Assembly: GCF_000013745.1 (NCBI RefSeq)
Contig: NC_007925.1
Coordinates: 682,001 to 746,000, forward strand
DNA from: Rhodopseudomonas_A palustris_F
GTDB taxonomy: Bacteria > Pseudomonadota > Alphaproteobacteria > Rhizobiales > Xanthobacteraceae
Direction of reading: 5' to 3'
Length of the DNA stretch: 64,000 bases
Shown here: positions 25,723 to 34,420 of the stretch, in pieces
Layout of the letters: each line of letters begins with the position of its first letter
Position numbering within the stretch: position 1 is the stretch's first letter
Made by a program: the position numbers and the translations under genes
Notes under the pieces: model-generated
Database searches by the model: none
The model's input: the letters and a program-made list of their open reading frames with translations, nothing else
What the model was told of the DNA's origin: nothing

Positions 25723-28527
25723 ATGTTCCGCCGTTCCGTCTTCCCCAATTCCGTCGCGCGCTCGGTGTTGATGCTGTCCTGGATCGCCGTTCTGGTGATC
25801 CTCGGCACCTCGTTACAATTTGCGGTCTCGGCTTGGCGGAATGATTTTCGCGCGCGCCAGGTCGTCGATCTCGTGACTCTCGATCGAACGGTTTTCCAAT
25901 CGACCGCCGAGGTCCGCTTGGAGATCGGCTCGGTGGGCGTCGCGCTGTTGCGCGATGACGATCCCAGCGCCGGCGTCCAACTTGGTCTCGGCGCAATGCT
26001 CGATGCCTGGCAGCGGGCGGAGGCCGCGCTCGCCGCGTCGTCGCTGCCCGATCGGGACCGGCTGATCGGCCGGCTGTCCCGAGCGGGAGAGGCGTTCCAG
26101 ACGGCGCGGCGCTATGTCGACGCCGAGGCCGCGCTGCCACGCGCGGAGCGCGACGCCAATCGCATCGAGCCATGGCGCATGGCGGTGTATGATCTCGCCG
26201 CCGCGATCGACGCCCTGGGCACATCGGTCGGCCGCGAATTGCGCGCCCACGATCTGCAGCTCGGCGAACTGGTCGCCATCCGGCAGATGTCCTTCACCAT
26301 CCGGGACCGCTATTCGCGGCAATGCTCGGCGTTTCGCCCGGCGGTGCAGCTCGACACGCCGCTGACGCCGGCCGAACGTGACCGCTGGCGTGAAGACATC
26401 GGGGCCTATGCCGCGCTGTGGGCGCAGATGCAACGCATCGCCCTGCAACTGCCTGAAGAAACCGGATTTGCGCCGCTGGTCGCCGAAGGCCTGAGACGCA
26501 CCGAGGCGGCGCAGAGTGTCATGACCAGGACGCTCGACGGCCTGTCGGGCTCGGGACGGCCGGCGTTCGACGCCGCGGCCTGGTCGGAGAACTGCGTTTC
26601 CGCCTATTCGTCGATTCTCGGCGTTGGCAGCCATGCTCTCGACCTGGAAACCCGCCGAGCCGACAACAGCCGTGCGGAAGCCTTTCGCACCGGCGCAGTT
26701 TCAACCGCCGTGCTGCTGCTGGTCGGCGTGCTCGGCTTCATTTCTCTGAGCTTCGTGCGAACCCGGCTGTCGGCGCCGATGCGCAACATCGAGGCCGCGC
26801 TCGCCACCCTGCGGGCGGGCGATCTCGACACGCCGATCCAGGTGCCACGATGGAATGACGAACCGAGCGCCATCATCCGCGCGCTCGAGGGATTCCGTCT
26901 GGAGGCGCTCGAGGCGCGTCGGATGCGATTGCGCATCGATCAGACCCGCGACGAAATGGTCAAACATTCCGAAAAGCTCGGCCGGACCAAGTCGCAATTC
27001 CTCGCCAACATGAGCCATGAAATCCGCACCCCGCTGCATGGGATTCTCGGAACCGTGCAGCTTCTTGCGCAAAGTCGGGTGAGCGACGAGCAGCGCAGCT
27101 GGGTGCAGGCGCTCGATCAGTCCGGGCGCCTGTTGCGCGATATCCTCGACGACATTCTCGACTTCACCCGCTTGGAAAGCGGCCGCATTCGGGTCGACAC
27201 CGCGATGTTCTCGCTCACGGAACGCATCGCCATGGTCAACGCGACGATCCGCGCGTCGATGGAGCGCAAGGGGCTGGACTTCACCGTCGAGATCGATCCG
27301 GAGCTGCCCGAGGTGCTCTGCGGCGATGCGGGGAAACTCGGCCAGATCCTGCTCAATCTTCTCGGCAACGCGGCAAAATTCACCAAACAAGGCGGTGTTC
27401 GTCTCACTGTCGCCGGCGACGCCGGGCGACCCGACCGGCTGCGCATCACCGTCGCCGACACCGGCATCGGGATTGCACCCGAAGCGCTCGCCCACATCTT
27501 CGAGCCGTTTTCCCAGGCCGACGGATCGGTCGCCCGGCGCTTCGGCGGCTCGGGGCTCGGCCTCGCGGTCTGCCGGGGACTTCTCGACGCCCTCGGCGGC
27601 GACATCGACCTGCAGACCGAAGTCGGTCGCGGCACCAGCTTCACGGTGCTGTTTCCGGTGAGCAGGGGGGATCACGATGCGGCGCCCGTCGCCGGCGTCG
27701 CGGACGAACTCGTGGACGAACTACCAAACCTTCATGTGCTCGTGGCCGAGGACAATCCGGTCAATGCCCTCATCGTCCGGACCATGCTCGAGCGCGACGG
27801 CCATCGGGTCCGTCACGTCGAGACCGGCGGAGACGCGGTTGCGGCGGCCGTGGCGGAGGATTTCGACGTTGTGCTGATGGATCTCGCGATGCCCGGTCTC
27901 GATGGGACCAGTGCCTGCCGGCAGATCCGGGCCTGTGGCCATCCCACGCGGGCGGTGGTGCCTGTTCTGGCGGTGTCCGCCGGCGGCGCGTCGGCGGACG
28001 ACATCGATGCCGGTTTCGACGGCCGGCTCGAAAAGCCGTTTCATCGCGAAGACCTGTTTTCCGCCCTTGCCACGGCCATTGGCCTGAGATCGGTTCGGCG
28101 CGCAACGCGGCGGGAGAGCCTGGGGGCGATCGGCGAGCAGGCGCGCGATCTCGGCGTCGAAGGCGCCCGCAAGCTGGTCTCGCTCTATCTGACGTCGCAG
28201 CCGCCGTTGCTGGCCAAGACGGTCGCATCGGTGCGGCTTGGCGATCACGACCAAGCGCGTGTCCTCGCGCATCGCCTCAGGGGGGCCGCGGCGCATATCG
28301 GCGCCGACGATATGGCCGCCGCCGCGGCGACGCTCGAACGGGCGGCGGCGGACGACGGCGCCATCGTCGTGGCGGCGGAGGTCCTCGCAAAGCTCGGACA
28401 AACGCATTTCACGGCTTTCGCGGCCTATGCGGAGGACGAGCTTGCGGGCGTCTGGAGCAACGCGGCCGCCAAGGATCGCGCGGCGATCGATCGCGCGTAT
28501 CAGGCGACCTTTTCGGCGAACACGTAG
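25723..28527 (+). CDS. dorS: DorS/TorS-like hybrid sensor histidine kinase
   Basis: A 934-residue membrane hybrid kinase. Transmembrane helices at about 14-35 and 325-345 flank a helical periplasmic sensor (about 36-324). Then come HAMP (about 346-400), HisKA with His432 (SHEIRTPLHG), HATPase (DTGIGIAP and GGSGLGLAV boxes), a receiver with Asp720 (LMDLAMPG) and an Hpt with His850 (AHRLRGAAAHIG). This is the four-step TorS/DorS phosphorelay. No TorT-type periplasmic binding protein is encoded nearby. Its 3' end overlaps the convergent dorR by 28 bases. The start is uncertain; 25708 is an in-frame alternative. Confidence 0.88.
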   Translation: MFRRSVFPNSVARSVLMLSWIAVLVILGTSLQFAVSAWRNDFRARQVVDLVTLDRTVFQSTAEVRLEIGSVGVALLRDDDPSAGVQLGLGAMLDAWQRAEAALAASSLPDRDRLIGRLSRAGEAFQTARRYVDAEAALPRAERDANRIEPWRMAVYDLAAAIDALGTSVGRELRAHDLQLGELVAIRQMSFTIRDRYSRQCSAFRPAVQLDTPLTPAERDRWREDIGAYAALWAQMQRIALQLPEETGFAPLVAEGLRRTEAAQSVMTRTLDGLSGSGRPAFDAAAWSENCVSAYSSILGVGSHALDLETRRADNSRAEAFRTGAVSTAVLLLVGVLGFISLSFVRTRLSAPMRNIEAALATLRAGDLDTPIQVPRWNDEPSAIIRALEGFRLEALEARRMRLRIDQTRDEMVKHSEKLGRTKSQFLANMSHEIRTPLHGILGTVQLLAQSRVSDEQRSWVQALDQSGRLLRDILDDILDFTRLESGRIRVDTAMFSLTERIAMVNATIRASMERKGLDFTVEIDPELPEVLCGDAGKLGQILLNLLGNAAKFTKQGGVRLTVAGDAGRPDRLRITVADTGIGIAPEALAHIFEPFSQADGSVARRFGGSGLGLAVCRGLLDALGGDIDLQTEVGRGTSFTVLFPVSRGDHDAAPVAGVADELVDELPNLHVLVAEDNPVNALIVRTMLERDGHRVRHVETGGDAVAAAVAEDFDVVLMDLAMPGLDGTSACRQIRACGHPTRAVVPVLAVSAGGASADDIDAGFDGRLEKPFHREDLFSALATAIGLRSVRRATRRESLGAIGEQARDLGVEGARKLVSLYLTSQPPLLAKTVASVRLGDHDQARVLAHRLRGAAAHIGADDMAAAAATLERAAADDGAIVVAAEVLAKLGQTHFTAFAAYAEDELAGVWSNAAAKDRAAIDRAYQATFSANT

Positions 28528-29228
28528 CCAAGACCGTATTCGGTCACGATGATCTGCGGCTTGCCCGGGTCGGCCTCGATCTTGCGGCGCAGCCGGCCGA
28601 CCAGCACATCGACCGTGCGATCGTTCGAATCCCACTCGCGGCTGCTCATCACATCGAGCAGATCGTTTCGGCTCATGATGCGCCCGGGGTGGCGGACCAG
28701 CGCCGCAAGCAGCTCGAACTCTGCCGAGGTCAGCCGCATCGGCTCGCCGGAAGCCGAGGTCAACCGATGATTCTCGAGATCGAGACACCAGCCGGCAAAT
28801 CGTCGTAGCCGCTTGCCTCGCCCCGGATCGGCGACCGCGCGGGTCCGGCGCAGCACCGTCTTCACGCGGGCCAGCACTTCGCGCGGAGAAAACGGCTTGG
28901 TGACATAGTCGTCGGCGCCGAGTTCGAGGCCGATGATGCGGTCGGCCTCTTCCGCGCGGCTGGTGATCAGGATGACCGGCACGTCGCTGTCGGCCCGGAT
29001 ATCGCGCATCAAGGTGAGGCCGTCGCCATCGGGCAGCCGGATATCGAGCAGGATGAAGTCGATCCTCTCCCGCGCCATCAGCCGACGCAGCTGGTCGGCC
29101 GTTTCGGCGCTGCGGACGGCGAATCCGGCGTTCTGGAAATAGCTCACGAGTGTCGACTGGATCAGCGGTTCGTCATCGACGATTGCGATCACCACGTCGC
29201 TCGATTGCAGGGCTCCCTCGTTTCGCAT
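28500..29228 (-). CDS. dorR: DorR/TorR-like response regulator (OmpR/PhoB family)
   Basis: A 242-residue regulator. The receiver domain carries phosphoacceptor Asp62 (LLDIRLPDGDG) and Lys111 (TKPF). The C-terminal winged helix (about 145-240, LTSAEFELLAALVRHPG and RTVDVLVGRLRRKIE) is of OmpR type. It is divergent from dorC and convergent with dorS, so it is well placed to bind the intergenic repeats at 29245-29272 and switch on dorCDA in response to DMSO/TMAO. Key residues are complete. Confidence 0.92.
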   Translation of the reverse strand: MRNEGALQSSDVVIAIVDDEPLIQSTLVSYFQNAGFAVRSAETADQLRRLMARERIDFILLDIRLPDGDGLTLMRDIRADSDVPVILITSRAEEADRIIGLELGADDYVTKPFSPREVLARVKTVLRRTRAVADPGRGKRLRRFAGWCLDLENHRLTSASGEPMRLTSAEFELLAALVRHPGRIMSRNDLLDVMSSREWDSNDRTVDVLVGRLRRKIEADPGKPQIIVTEYGLGYVFAEKVA

Positions 29229-29244
29229 TTCGTTGTTTTCAATT

Positions 29245-29272
29245 CGTTCACAATTGAGTTCGGGCCGTTCAC
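29245..29272 (+). promoter_or_regulatory. Tor-box-like direct repeats (probable DorR sites)
   Basis: CGTTCACA at 29245-29252 and CGTTCAC at 29266-29272 are direct repeats 21 bases apart, two helical turns, between divergent dorR and dorC. The E. coli tor box is CTGTTCATAT, so the shared core is GTTCA. A weaker CGTTGTT lies at 29231. Confidence 0.6.
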
Positions 29273-29351
29273 GTTTCGCCGGAAGCTGGTTTACACCGCG
29301 CCGCTAGTTTTTCCGCACTAGGCAGACCAACAGATATCTACCGGTACGGAA

Positions 29352-30521
29352 ATGGCAAACCCTTTCATCGCAGTCGTTCGATTCATGAAGAAGCCCGTCG
29401 GCCTCGGGGTCGGCGCCTTGATCGGAGTGGTCGTCGGCGTGGTCGGATGGGGCGGCTTCAACACCGCCATGGAGGCGACCTCCAGTTTGGAGTTCTGTAC
29501 GTCTTGTCACGAAATGAGAGACAATGTCTTTCAGGAGTACAAGAAGACGATTCACTACTCGAATCCCGCCGGCGTCCGCGCGGTCTGTTCGGACTGCCAC
29601 GTCCCGAAGGATTGGAGCCACAAGATCATTCGCAAGGTCCAGGCTTCCAAGGAGGTCTGGGGCAAGATCACCGGCGTGATTGATACGCCGGAAAAATTCG
29701 AGAGCAAGCGCCTCGAACTCGCCAAACACGAGTGGGCGCGGATGAAGGCGTCCGACAGCCGGGAGTGCCGCAACTGCCACTCCTTCGAGGCGATGGATTT
29801 CACCCACCAGCGGCCGAAAGCCTCCAAGCAAATGCAGAAGGCCTTCAAGGAAGGCGGCACTTGCATCGACTGTCATAAGGGCATCGCGCACAAATTGCCG
29901 GATATGTCGGGCGGCTTCCGCTCCAAGATGAAGGACCTCAAAGCCGAGGGCCTGAAGAACGGCGGCAAGGCGGAGAAGAGCTGGGCGCTCACCACCTCGC
30001 CGGCCTGGGGCGATTTGGACAAGGCCGCCGCCGGCGGTTCGGGTGAAGGCCGCATCCTGCCGGCCGCGCCTGTCACCGTGCTGAAGCTGTCGGGCGATCT
30101 TGCTCAAGTCCGCATCGATGGCTGGCAGCAGGCCGGCGCCGAACGGCTGATCGTCGCGCTGCCCGGCAAGCGGATCATGCTCGCCGCGGTCTCTGCCGCG
30201 CTTGCGGAGACCGCGCAAGTGAAGTCGACCCGCCATGATGACGAGACCGACCTCGATTGGAAAGAGGCCTCGATCGTGCTGTGGATGCCGAAGGCCAATC
30301 TCACCGCCGACCAGAAAGCGTTGTGGGCCTACGGCGAGGAAATGTTCGACGCGTCCTGCGGCGCCTGTCATTCGCCAGCTCCTCCCGGCCATTTCCCGGC
30401 GAACCAGTGGGTCGGCATCGTCAACGATATGAAGGCCAACACCTCGCTCGAGGAAGACGAGGTGCGCTTCCTGCAGGCCTATCTTCAGAACCACGCTCAG
30501 GACGTCGTGGGCGGTCACTGA
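29352..30521 (+). CDS. dorC: Pentahaem c-type cytochrome DorC/TorC
   Basis: A 389-residue NapC/NirT-family quinol dehydrogenase. One N-terminal membrane anchor (about 17-36) is followed by five CXXCH haem sites: CTSCH 49-53, CSDCH 79-83, CRNCH 139-143, CIDCH 171-175 and C-terminal CGACH 336-340. The four-haem N-terminal part plus a monohaem C-terminal domain is the TorC/DorC layout. It passes electrons from the quinol pool to periplasmic DorA. It opens the dorCDA operon downstream of the tor-like boxes. Confidence 0.95.
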   Translation: MANPFIAVVRFMKKPVGLGVGALIGVVVGVVGWGGFNTAMEATSSLEFCTSCHEMRDNVFQEYKKTIHYSNPAGVRAVCSDCHVPKDWSHKIIRKVQASKEVWGKITGVIDTPEKFESKRLELAKHEWARMKASDSRECRNCHSFEAMDFTHQRPKASKQMQKAFKEGGTCIDCHKGIAHKLPDMSGGFRSKMKDLKAEGLKNGGKAEKSWALTTSPAWGDLDKAAAGGSGEGRILPAAPVTVLKLSGDLAQVRIDGWQQAGAERLIVALPGKRIMLAAVSAALAETAQVKSTRHDDETDLDWKEASIVLWMPKANLTADQKALWAYGEEMFDASCGACHSPAPPGHFPANQWVGIVNDMKANTSLEEDEVRFLQAYLQNHAQDVVGGH

Positions 30522-30585
30522 TCGAAGCGTTACCGCGCGGCGCGTTCGCCACGCGGGCAGGGGGCTCTCTCCCGGAGATCATTCG

Positions 30586-31221
30586 ATGAAGTTCAAATCC
30601 GCCGATCCATTCTTATCCGCTGATTGCTTTGCCGAACTCGCCCGCCTGTTCGGCGCGCCGCTCGATGAGGCCGAGATCGCCGCGCTGTTCGAACGCGGAC
30701 ACTTCGATGCGCTGCAGGCGCTGGACTGCGACCCGCGGCACGCGGTCGACCTGCGCGGCGCCATTGCTGCCGTGAAATCGGCCGGCGACGCGGCGGCGGC
30801 GACGTCGCGGCTCAACAGCGTGTACTGCCGGCTTTTCCTCGGCCTCGGCCGGACCCCGGCGACGCTGCCGATCGAATCGGCGCATCGCGGCGAGGGGCGA
30901 CTGTTCCAGGAACCGGCCGCCGTCATGAGCGAAATGTTGGCCGCCCACGGGCTGCGCCTGACCGAGAGCTGCGCCGAGCCTCCGGATCACCTCGCCGTCG
31001 AACTGTCGCTGCTCGAGCAATTCATCCGGCTGCAGGCAAGCCTCGTCGACATCGACGAACGTCCCGCCATCGCCACCTTGCGCCGACGCCTTGTCGAATG
31101 GACGCCGGGTTTTGCCGAGGCCGTAGCCTTGCACGATCCGACCGGCTTCTACGCCGCGCTCGCCCGCATTCTCGTTCGTCTGCTCGATGACGTCGCCCTC
31201 GATTCTGTTTCCGTCGCCTAG
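30586..31221 (+). CDS. dorD: DorD/TorD molybdoenzyme chaperone
   Basis: A 211-residue all-helical TorD-family chaperone. The family signature is present as YCRLFLGLG (about 80-88) and EPPDHLAVELSLLEQF (about 131-146). Such proteins bind the Tat signal of DorA/TorA, help cofactor insertion and hold back export until folding is complete. It lies between dorC and dorA, the usual order. Only one such chaperone is encoded for two DorA-type enzymes in the window. Confidence 0.9.
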   Translation: MKFKSADPFLSADCFAELARLFGAPLDEAEIAALFERGHFDALQALDCDPRHAVDLRGAIAAVKSAGDAAAATSRLNSVYCRLFLGLGRTPATLPIESAHRGEGRLFQEPAAVMSEMLAAHGLRLTESCAEPPDHLAVELSLLEQFIRLQASLVDIDERPAIATLRRRLVEWTPGFAEAVALHDPTGFYAALARILVRLLDDVALDSVSVA

Positions 31222-31234
31222 GCCGGAGGACATC

Positions 31235-31300
31235 ATGACCGCGCTTTGCCTTCGCGCCTTCCTCGCCTCCCCCGCCGGGGTCTCCCCGCGCCAGACCTGA
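31235..31300 (+). CDS. Possible 21-residue leader peptide between dorD and dorA
   Basis: An ATG with a strong GGAGGA site five bases upstream opens a 21-codon frame (MTALCLRAF... ending SPRQT, TGA). It starts 13 bases after dorD and stops 76 bases before dorA. It is too short for the usual gene callers. It may be a translated leader or a relic. No conserved function is recognised. Confidence 0.35.
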   Translation: MTALCLRAFLASPAGVSPRQT

Positions 31301-31376
31301 AGGTCGCGCGACGCTCGGCGTCAAACCCATTGTCGTTCGGGCCGCACGTGACGGCCCAGTTACTAAGGAGCCTAAG

Positions 31377-33830
31377 ATGTTCCCGCATTCCCCCTACAGT
31401 CTCTCCCGCCGTCGCTTCCTCACCGCTGCGAGCACGCTTGCCGCCTCCTCGGCGCTGTCGCCGCTGTTCGGCATCAACCCCGCCGGCGCTGCCACGCCCG
31501 ACGGCGAGGTCCTGAGCTGTTCGAATTTCGGGGCCTTCTGGGCCAAGGTGCAGGCGGGCCGAGTGGTCGGGGTCAGGCCGTGGGAGGGCGATCCCCACCC
31601 GATCGCGACCATCGAGGGCGCCGTCGACCTCGCTTATTCGCCCTCGCGCATCCGCTATCCGATGGTGCGCCGGTCGTGGCTCGAAAAAGGCCCCGGCGCC
31701 GAACCCGAGACCCGCGGCCGCGATGATTTCGTCCGGGTGTCCTGGGACAAGGCGCTCGACCTCGTCGCCGCCGAGATCAAGCGCTGCGCCGCGATCGGGC
31801 CGTGGTCGATCTACACCGGCTCCTATGGCTGGGGCCACTTCGGCCGGCTGTTCAACTCGCAGACCGGCCTGCGCCGGCTCTTCAACCTGGTTGGCGGTTC
31901 GGTCAGCTCGTCGTCGAACTATTCCAAGGCCGGCCTCGAGGCGATCATGCCGTACGTGCTCGGCCAGATCGACGCCGAGGGCCCGCAGACCTCGCACCAG
32001 ACCATCCTCGAGAACACCGACCTCATGGTGTTCTGGGCCTGCGACCCGCTCAAGGACAATCACATCTCGACCAACGTGCCCGATCACGGCGAATACGGCT
32101 GGTTCGAGGCGATGAAGAAGGCCGGCAAGAAGGCGATCTTCATCGATCCGATTAAGACCGAGGGATGCAAGCTCCTGAACGGCGAATGGCTGCCGGTGCG
32201 GCCGCATTCCGACGTGGCGCTCGCGCTCGGCATCGCCCATGTGCTGATCACCGAGAACCTCGCCGACAAGAAATTCCTCGCCGACTACACCACCGGTTGG
32301 GAGGTCTTCTTCGACTACGTGACCGGCAAGCCAGACGGCACGCCGAAGACGCCGGAATGGGCGGCGGAAAAGACCGAGATCCCGGCCGAGACCATCCGCG
32401 ATCTCGCCCGTCGCTTCGCCAAGGGCCGCACCATGCTGGTCTCCGGCTGGACGCCGCAGCGCCAGCAGCACGGCGAGCAGTTCCCCTGGGTGTTCGTCAC
32501 GCTTGCGGCGATGATCGGCCAGATCGGCCTGCCCGGCGGCGGCTTCTGCCAGCGCTACCATCTCGACAATGCCGGCGCGCCGCAGGCCGATAGCCCGGCG
32601 CTGTCGACCACGATGCAGGCCGGCAAGCGCAAGGAGACGATGCCCTGGCCGAAGGAGAAGGGCGCCGAGACGATTCCCGTCGCCCGCATCGTCGACATGC
32701 TGATGAACCCCGGCAAACCCTACGAGCACAACGGCAAGACCTTCACCTATCCCGACGTCAAGATGACCTACTGGGTGGGCGGCAATCCGCTGCATCACCA
32801 CCAGGACCGCAACCGTCAGATCGCGGCCTGGAAGAAGTTCGACACGGTCATCGTGCAGGACTTCCAGTGGACTGCCTCGGCCCGCTTCGCCGACATCGTG
32901 CTGCCGGCGGCGACCGGGCTCGAGCGCGAAGACATCGAGGGGCTCGGCGTCGTCACCCGCAAGGCCTACTTCGCCGTGCGCAAGGTGATCGAGCCGCTGT
33001 ACGAGGCGAAGTCCGACTACGTCATCTTCCAGATGCTCGCCGAGAAGCTCGGCCTGGAGCCGGAGTTTTCCGACGGCAAGACCGAGCTAGATCGGGTCAA
33101 GCAGGTCTATGCCGCGGCCTTGGAGCAGGCCACGGCCAAGAAGATTCCGATGCCGGATTTCGATACGTTCTGGAAAGCCGGCATCGTCGAATTCGCCACG
33201 CCCGAGAAGAACCTGCGGCGGACCAAGTACGCGCAATTCCGTGAGGATCCGCTGCTCAATCCGTTGCCGACCCCGTCCGGCAAGATCGAGATCTTCTCCA
33301 AGACGATCGCGAAGTTCGGTTACGACGACTGCCCGCCGCATCCAACCTGGCTCGAACCGGTCGAGTGGCTCGGCGCCAAGGAGAAGAAGTACCCGCTCCA
33401 CGTCAATTCGAACCATCCGGACTACCGGCTGCATTCGCAGTTGAACGGCACCAAGGTGCGCTCGAACTACGCTGTGGCGGGGCGCGAGCCTTGCACGATC
33501 AACAGCAAGGACGCCGCGGCGCGCGGCATCAAGGCCGGCGATGTGGTGCGCGTCTTCAACGATCGCGGCCAGTGCCTCGCCGGGGCCGTCGTCTCCGACG
33601 ATATCCGCCCCGGCGTGATCCAGCTGCAGGAAGGCGGCTGGTACGACCCGGTGAAGGCCAACGAGCCGAACGCGCTGTGCAAATACGGCGACGTCAACGT
33701 GCTGACGCTCGACATCCCGACCTCACGGCTCGCGCAGGCCACCTCGGCGCACACCTGCATGGCCAACGTCGAGCTGTTCAAGGGTGAGCTGCCCAAGGTG
33801 ACGGTCTTCGACCAGCCGAAAAACGGCTGA
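31377..33830 (+). CDS. dorA: Periplasmic DMSO/TMAO reductase DorA
   Basis: An 817-residue bis-MGD molybdoenzyme. The Tat signal has SRRRFLTAAS (10-19) with cleavage probably near residue 39. The molybdenum ligand is Ser183 (NYS), 33 residues after Tyr150, exactly the Ser147-Tyr114 spacing of Rhodobacter DMSO reductase. Trp152 matches Trp116 (SYGW). There is no iron-sulfur cysteine motif, as expected for this family. The retained Tyr suggests DMSO as well as TMAO as substrate. It receives electrons from DorC. A strong hairpin follows the stop codon. Confidence 0.94.
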   Translation: MFPHSPYSLSRRRFLTAASTLAASSALSPLFGINPAGAATPDGEVLSCSNFGAFWAKVQAGRVVGVRPWEGDPHPIATIEGAVDLAYSPSRIRYPMVRRSWLEKGPGAEPETRGRDDFVRVSWDKALDLVAAEIKRCAAIGPWSIYTGSYGWGHFGRLFNSQTGLRRLFNLVGGSVSSSSNYSKAGLEAIMPYVLGQIDAEGPQTSHQTILENTDLMVFWACDPLKDNHISTNVPDHGEYGWFEAMKKAGKKAIFIDPIKTEGCKLLNGEWLPVRPHSDVALALGIAHVLITENLADKKFLADYTTGWEVFFDYVTGKPDGTPKTPEWAAEKTEIPAETIRDLARRFAKGRTMLVSGWTPQRQQHGEQFPWVFVTLAAMIGQIGLPGGGFCQRYHLDNAGAPQADSPALSTTMQAGKRKETMPWPKEKGAETIPVARIVDMLMNPGKPYEHNGKTFTYPDVKMTYWVGGNPLHHHQDRNRQIAAWKKFDTVIVQDFQWTASARFADIVLPAATGLEREDIEGLGVVTRKAYFAVRKVIEPLYEAKSDYVIFQMLAEKLGLEPEFSDGKTELDRVKQVYAAALEQATAKKIPMPDFDTFWKAGIVEFATPEKNLRRTKYAQFREDPLLNPLPTPSGKIEIFSKTIAKFGYDDCPPHPTWLEPVEWLGAKEKKYPLHVNSNHPDYRLHSQLNGTKVRSNYAVAGREPCTINSKDAAARGIKAGDVVRVFNDRGQCLAGAVVSDDIRPGVIQLQEGGWYDPVKANEPNALCKYGDVNVLTLDIPTSRLAQATSAHTCMANVELFKGELPKVTVFDQPKNG

Positions 33831-33843
33831 TCCCGATCTGTTT

Positions 33844-33868
33844 CCGAGAGCGGTTTTGCCGCTCTCGG
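33844..33868 (+). terminator. Perfect 10-bp hairpin after dorA
   Basis: CCGAGAGCGG-TTTTG-CCGCTCTCGG, beginning 14 bases after the dorA stop. There is no T-run after it, so it may be a Rho-dependent or partial terminator, or an mRNA stabiliser separating dorCDA from the flavin module. Confidence 0.6.
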
Positions 33869-33892
33869 CCGCTCGATTGTGGAGGTGATACC

Positions 33893-34402
33893 ATGCCCAG
33901 CACCGGTCAAGCCGCTTCGGTCCGGCTGAGGCATTTCTTGGCTGTGTTGGTCGTCGGCGCGGTCATCGGCCTGGAAGCGATGCCCGCCGCCGAGGCGGCG
34001 CGGCTTCGCCTCCGGGCAACGATGGAGCGCTATTCCGGCAATCCGGCCTATCTCGCCGTCTATCTGACCGACGCCAAGGGACACTTCGTGGCGACGGTGC
34101 AGATCTTCGGCGACAAGGTGCAATACTATCCGCATCTGTCGCATTGGATGCGCGCCGTCGGTCCGCAGAGCGTGCCGCTCGACGGCATCACCGGCGCGTC
34201 GGTCGGCTCCGGCCGCGGGCTGGACGTCACCGTCGAGGTCGCCGACACCCTGATCGGCGCCGGCCTTCAGCTCCGGGTCGATGCGGCAGCGGAGAACATC
34301 GCCGACAATCCCGCCGAAATCATCCTCCCGCTCGAAAAAGCCGCCGACGGTCGCGATGCGATCGGACGCGGCCTCATCGCGCGGTTTCACTTCGAGATGT
34401 GA
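33893..34402 (+). CDS. Secreted DUF2271-like protein with an ApbE flavinylation motif
   Basis: A 169-residue protein with a signal peptide or anchor (about 11-36, cleavage near AEA). A compact beta-rich domain follows. DGITGAS at 97-103 matches the D-x-x-[ST]-G-A-[ST] motif where ApbE-type transferases attach FMN to Ser/Thr, so Ser103 is the predicted flavin site. It resembles DUF2271 proteins, which are known beside PepSY and ApbE genes. It has a near-perfect ribosome site (GGAGGTGAT). The next gene encodes a PepSY-flavodoxin-ApbE fusion 18 bases away, so enzyme and target are in one operon. Predicted role: extracytosolic one-electron carrier. Confidence 0.75.
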   Translation: MPSTGQAASVRLRHFLAVLVVGAVIGLEAMPAAEAARLRLRATMERYSGNPAYLAVYLTDAKGHFVATVQIFGDKVQYYPHLSHWMRAVGPQSVPLDGITGASVGSGRGLDVTVEVADTLIGAGLQLRVDAAAENIADNPAEIILPLEKAADGRDAIGRGLIARFHFEM

Positions 34403-34420
34403 GATACAGGGGGATCGCAG

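Noticed and set aside
31233..32801. 522-codon minus-strand frame opposite dorA
   Set aside because: Shadow of dorA; composition is repetitive and no motif is visible.
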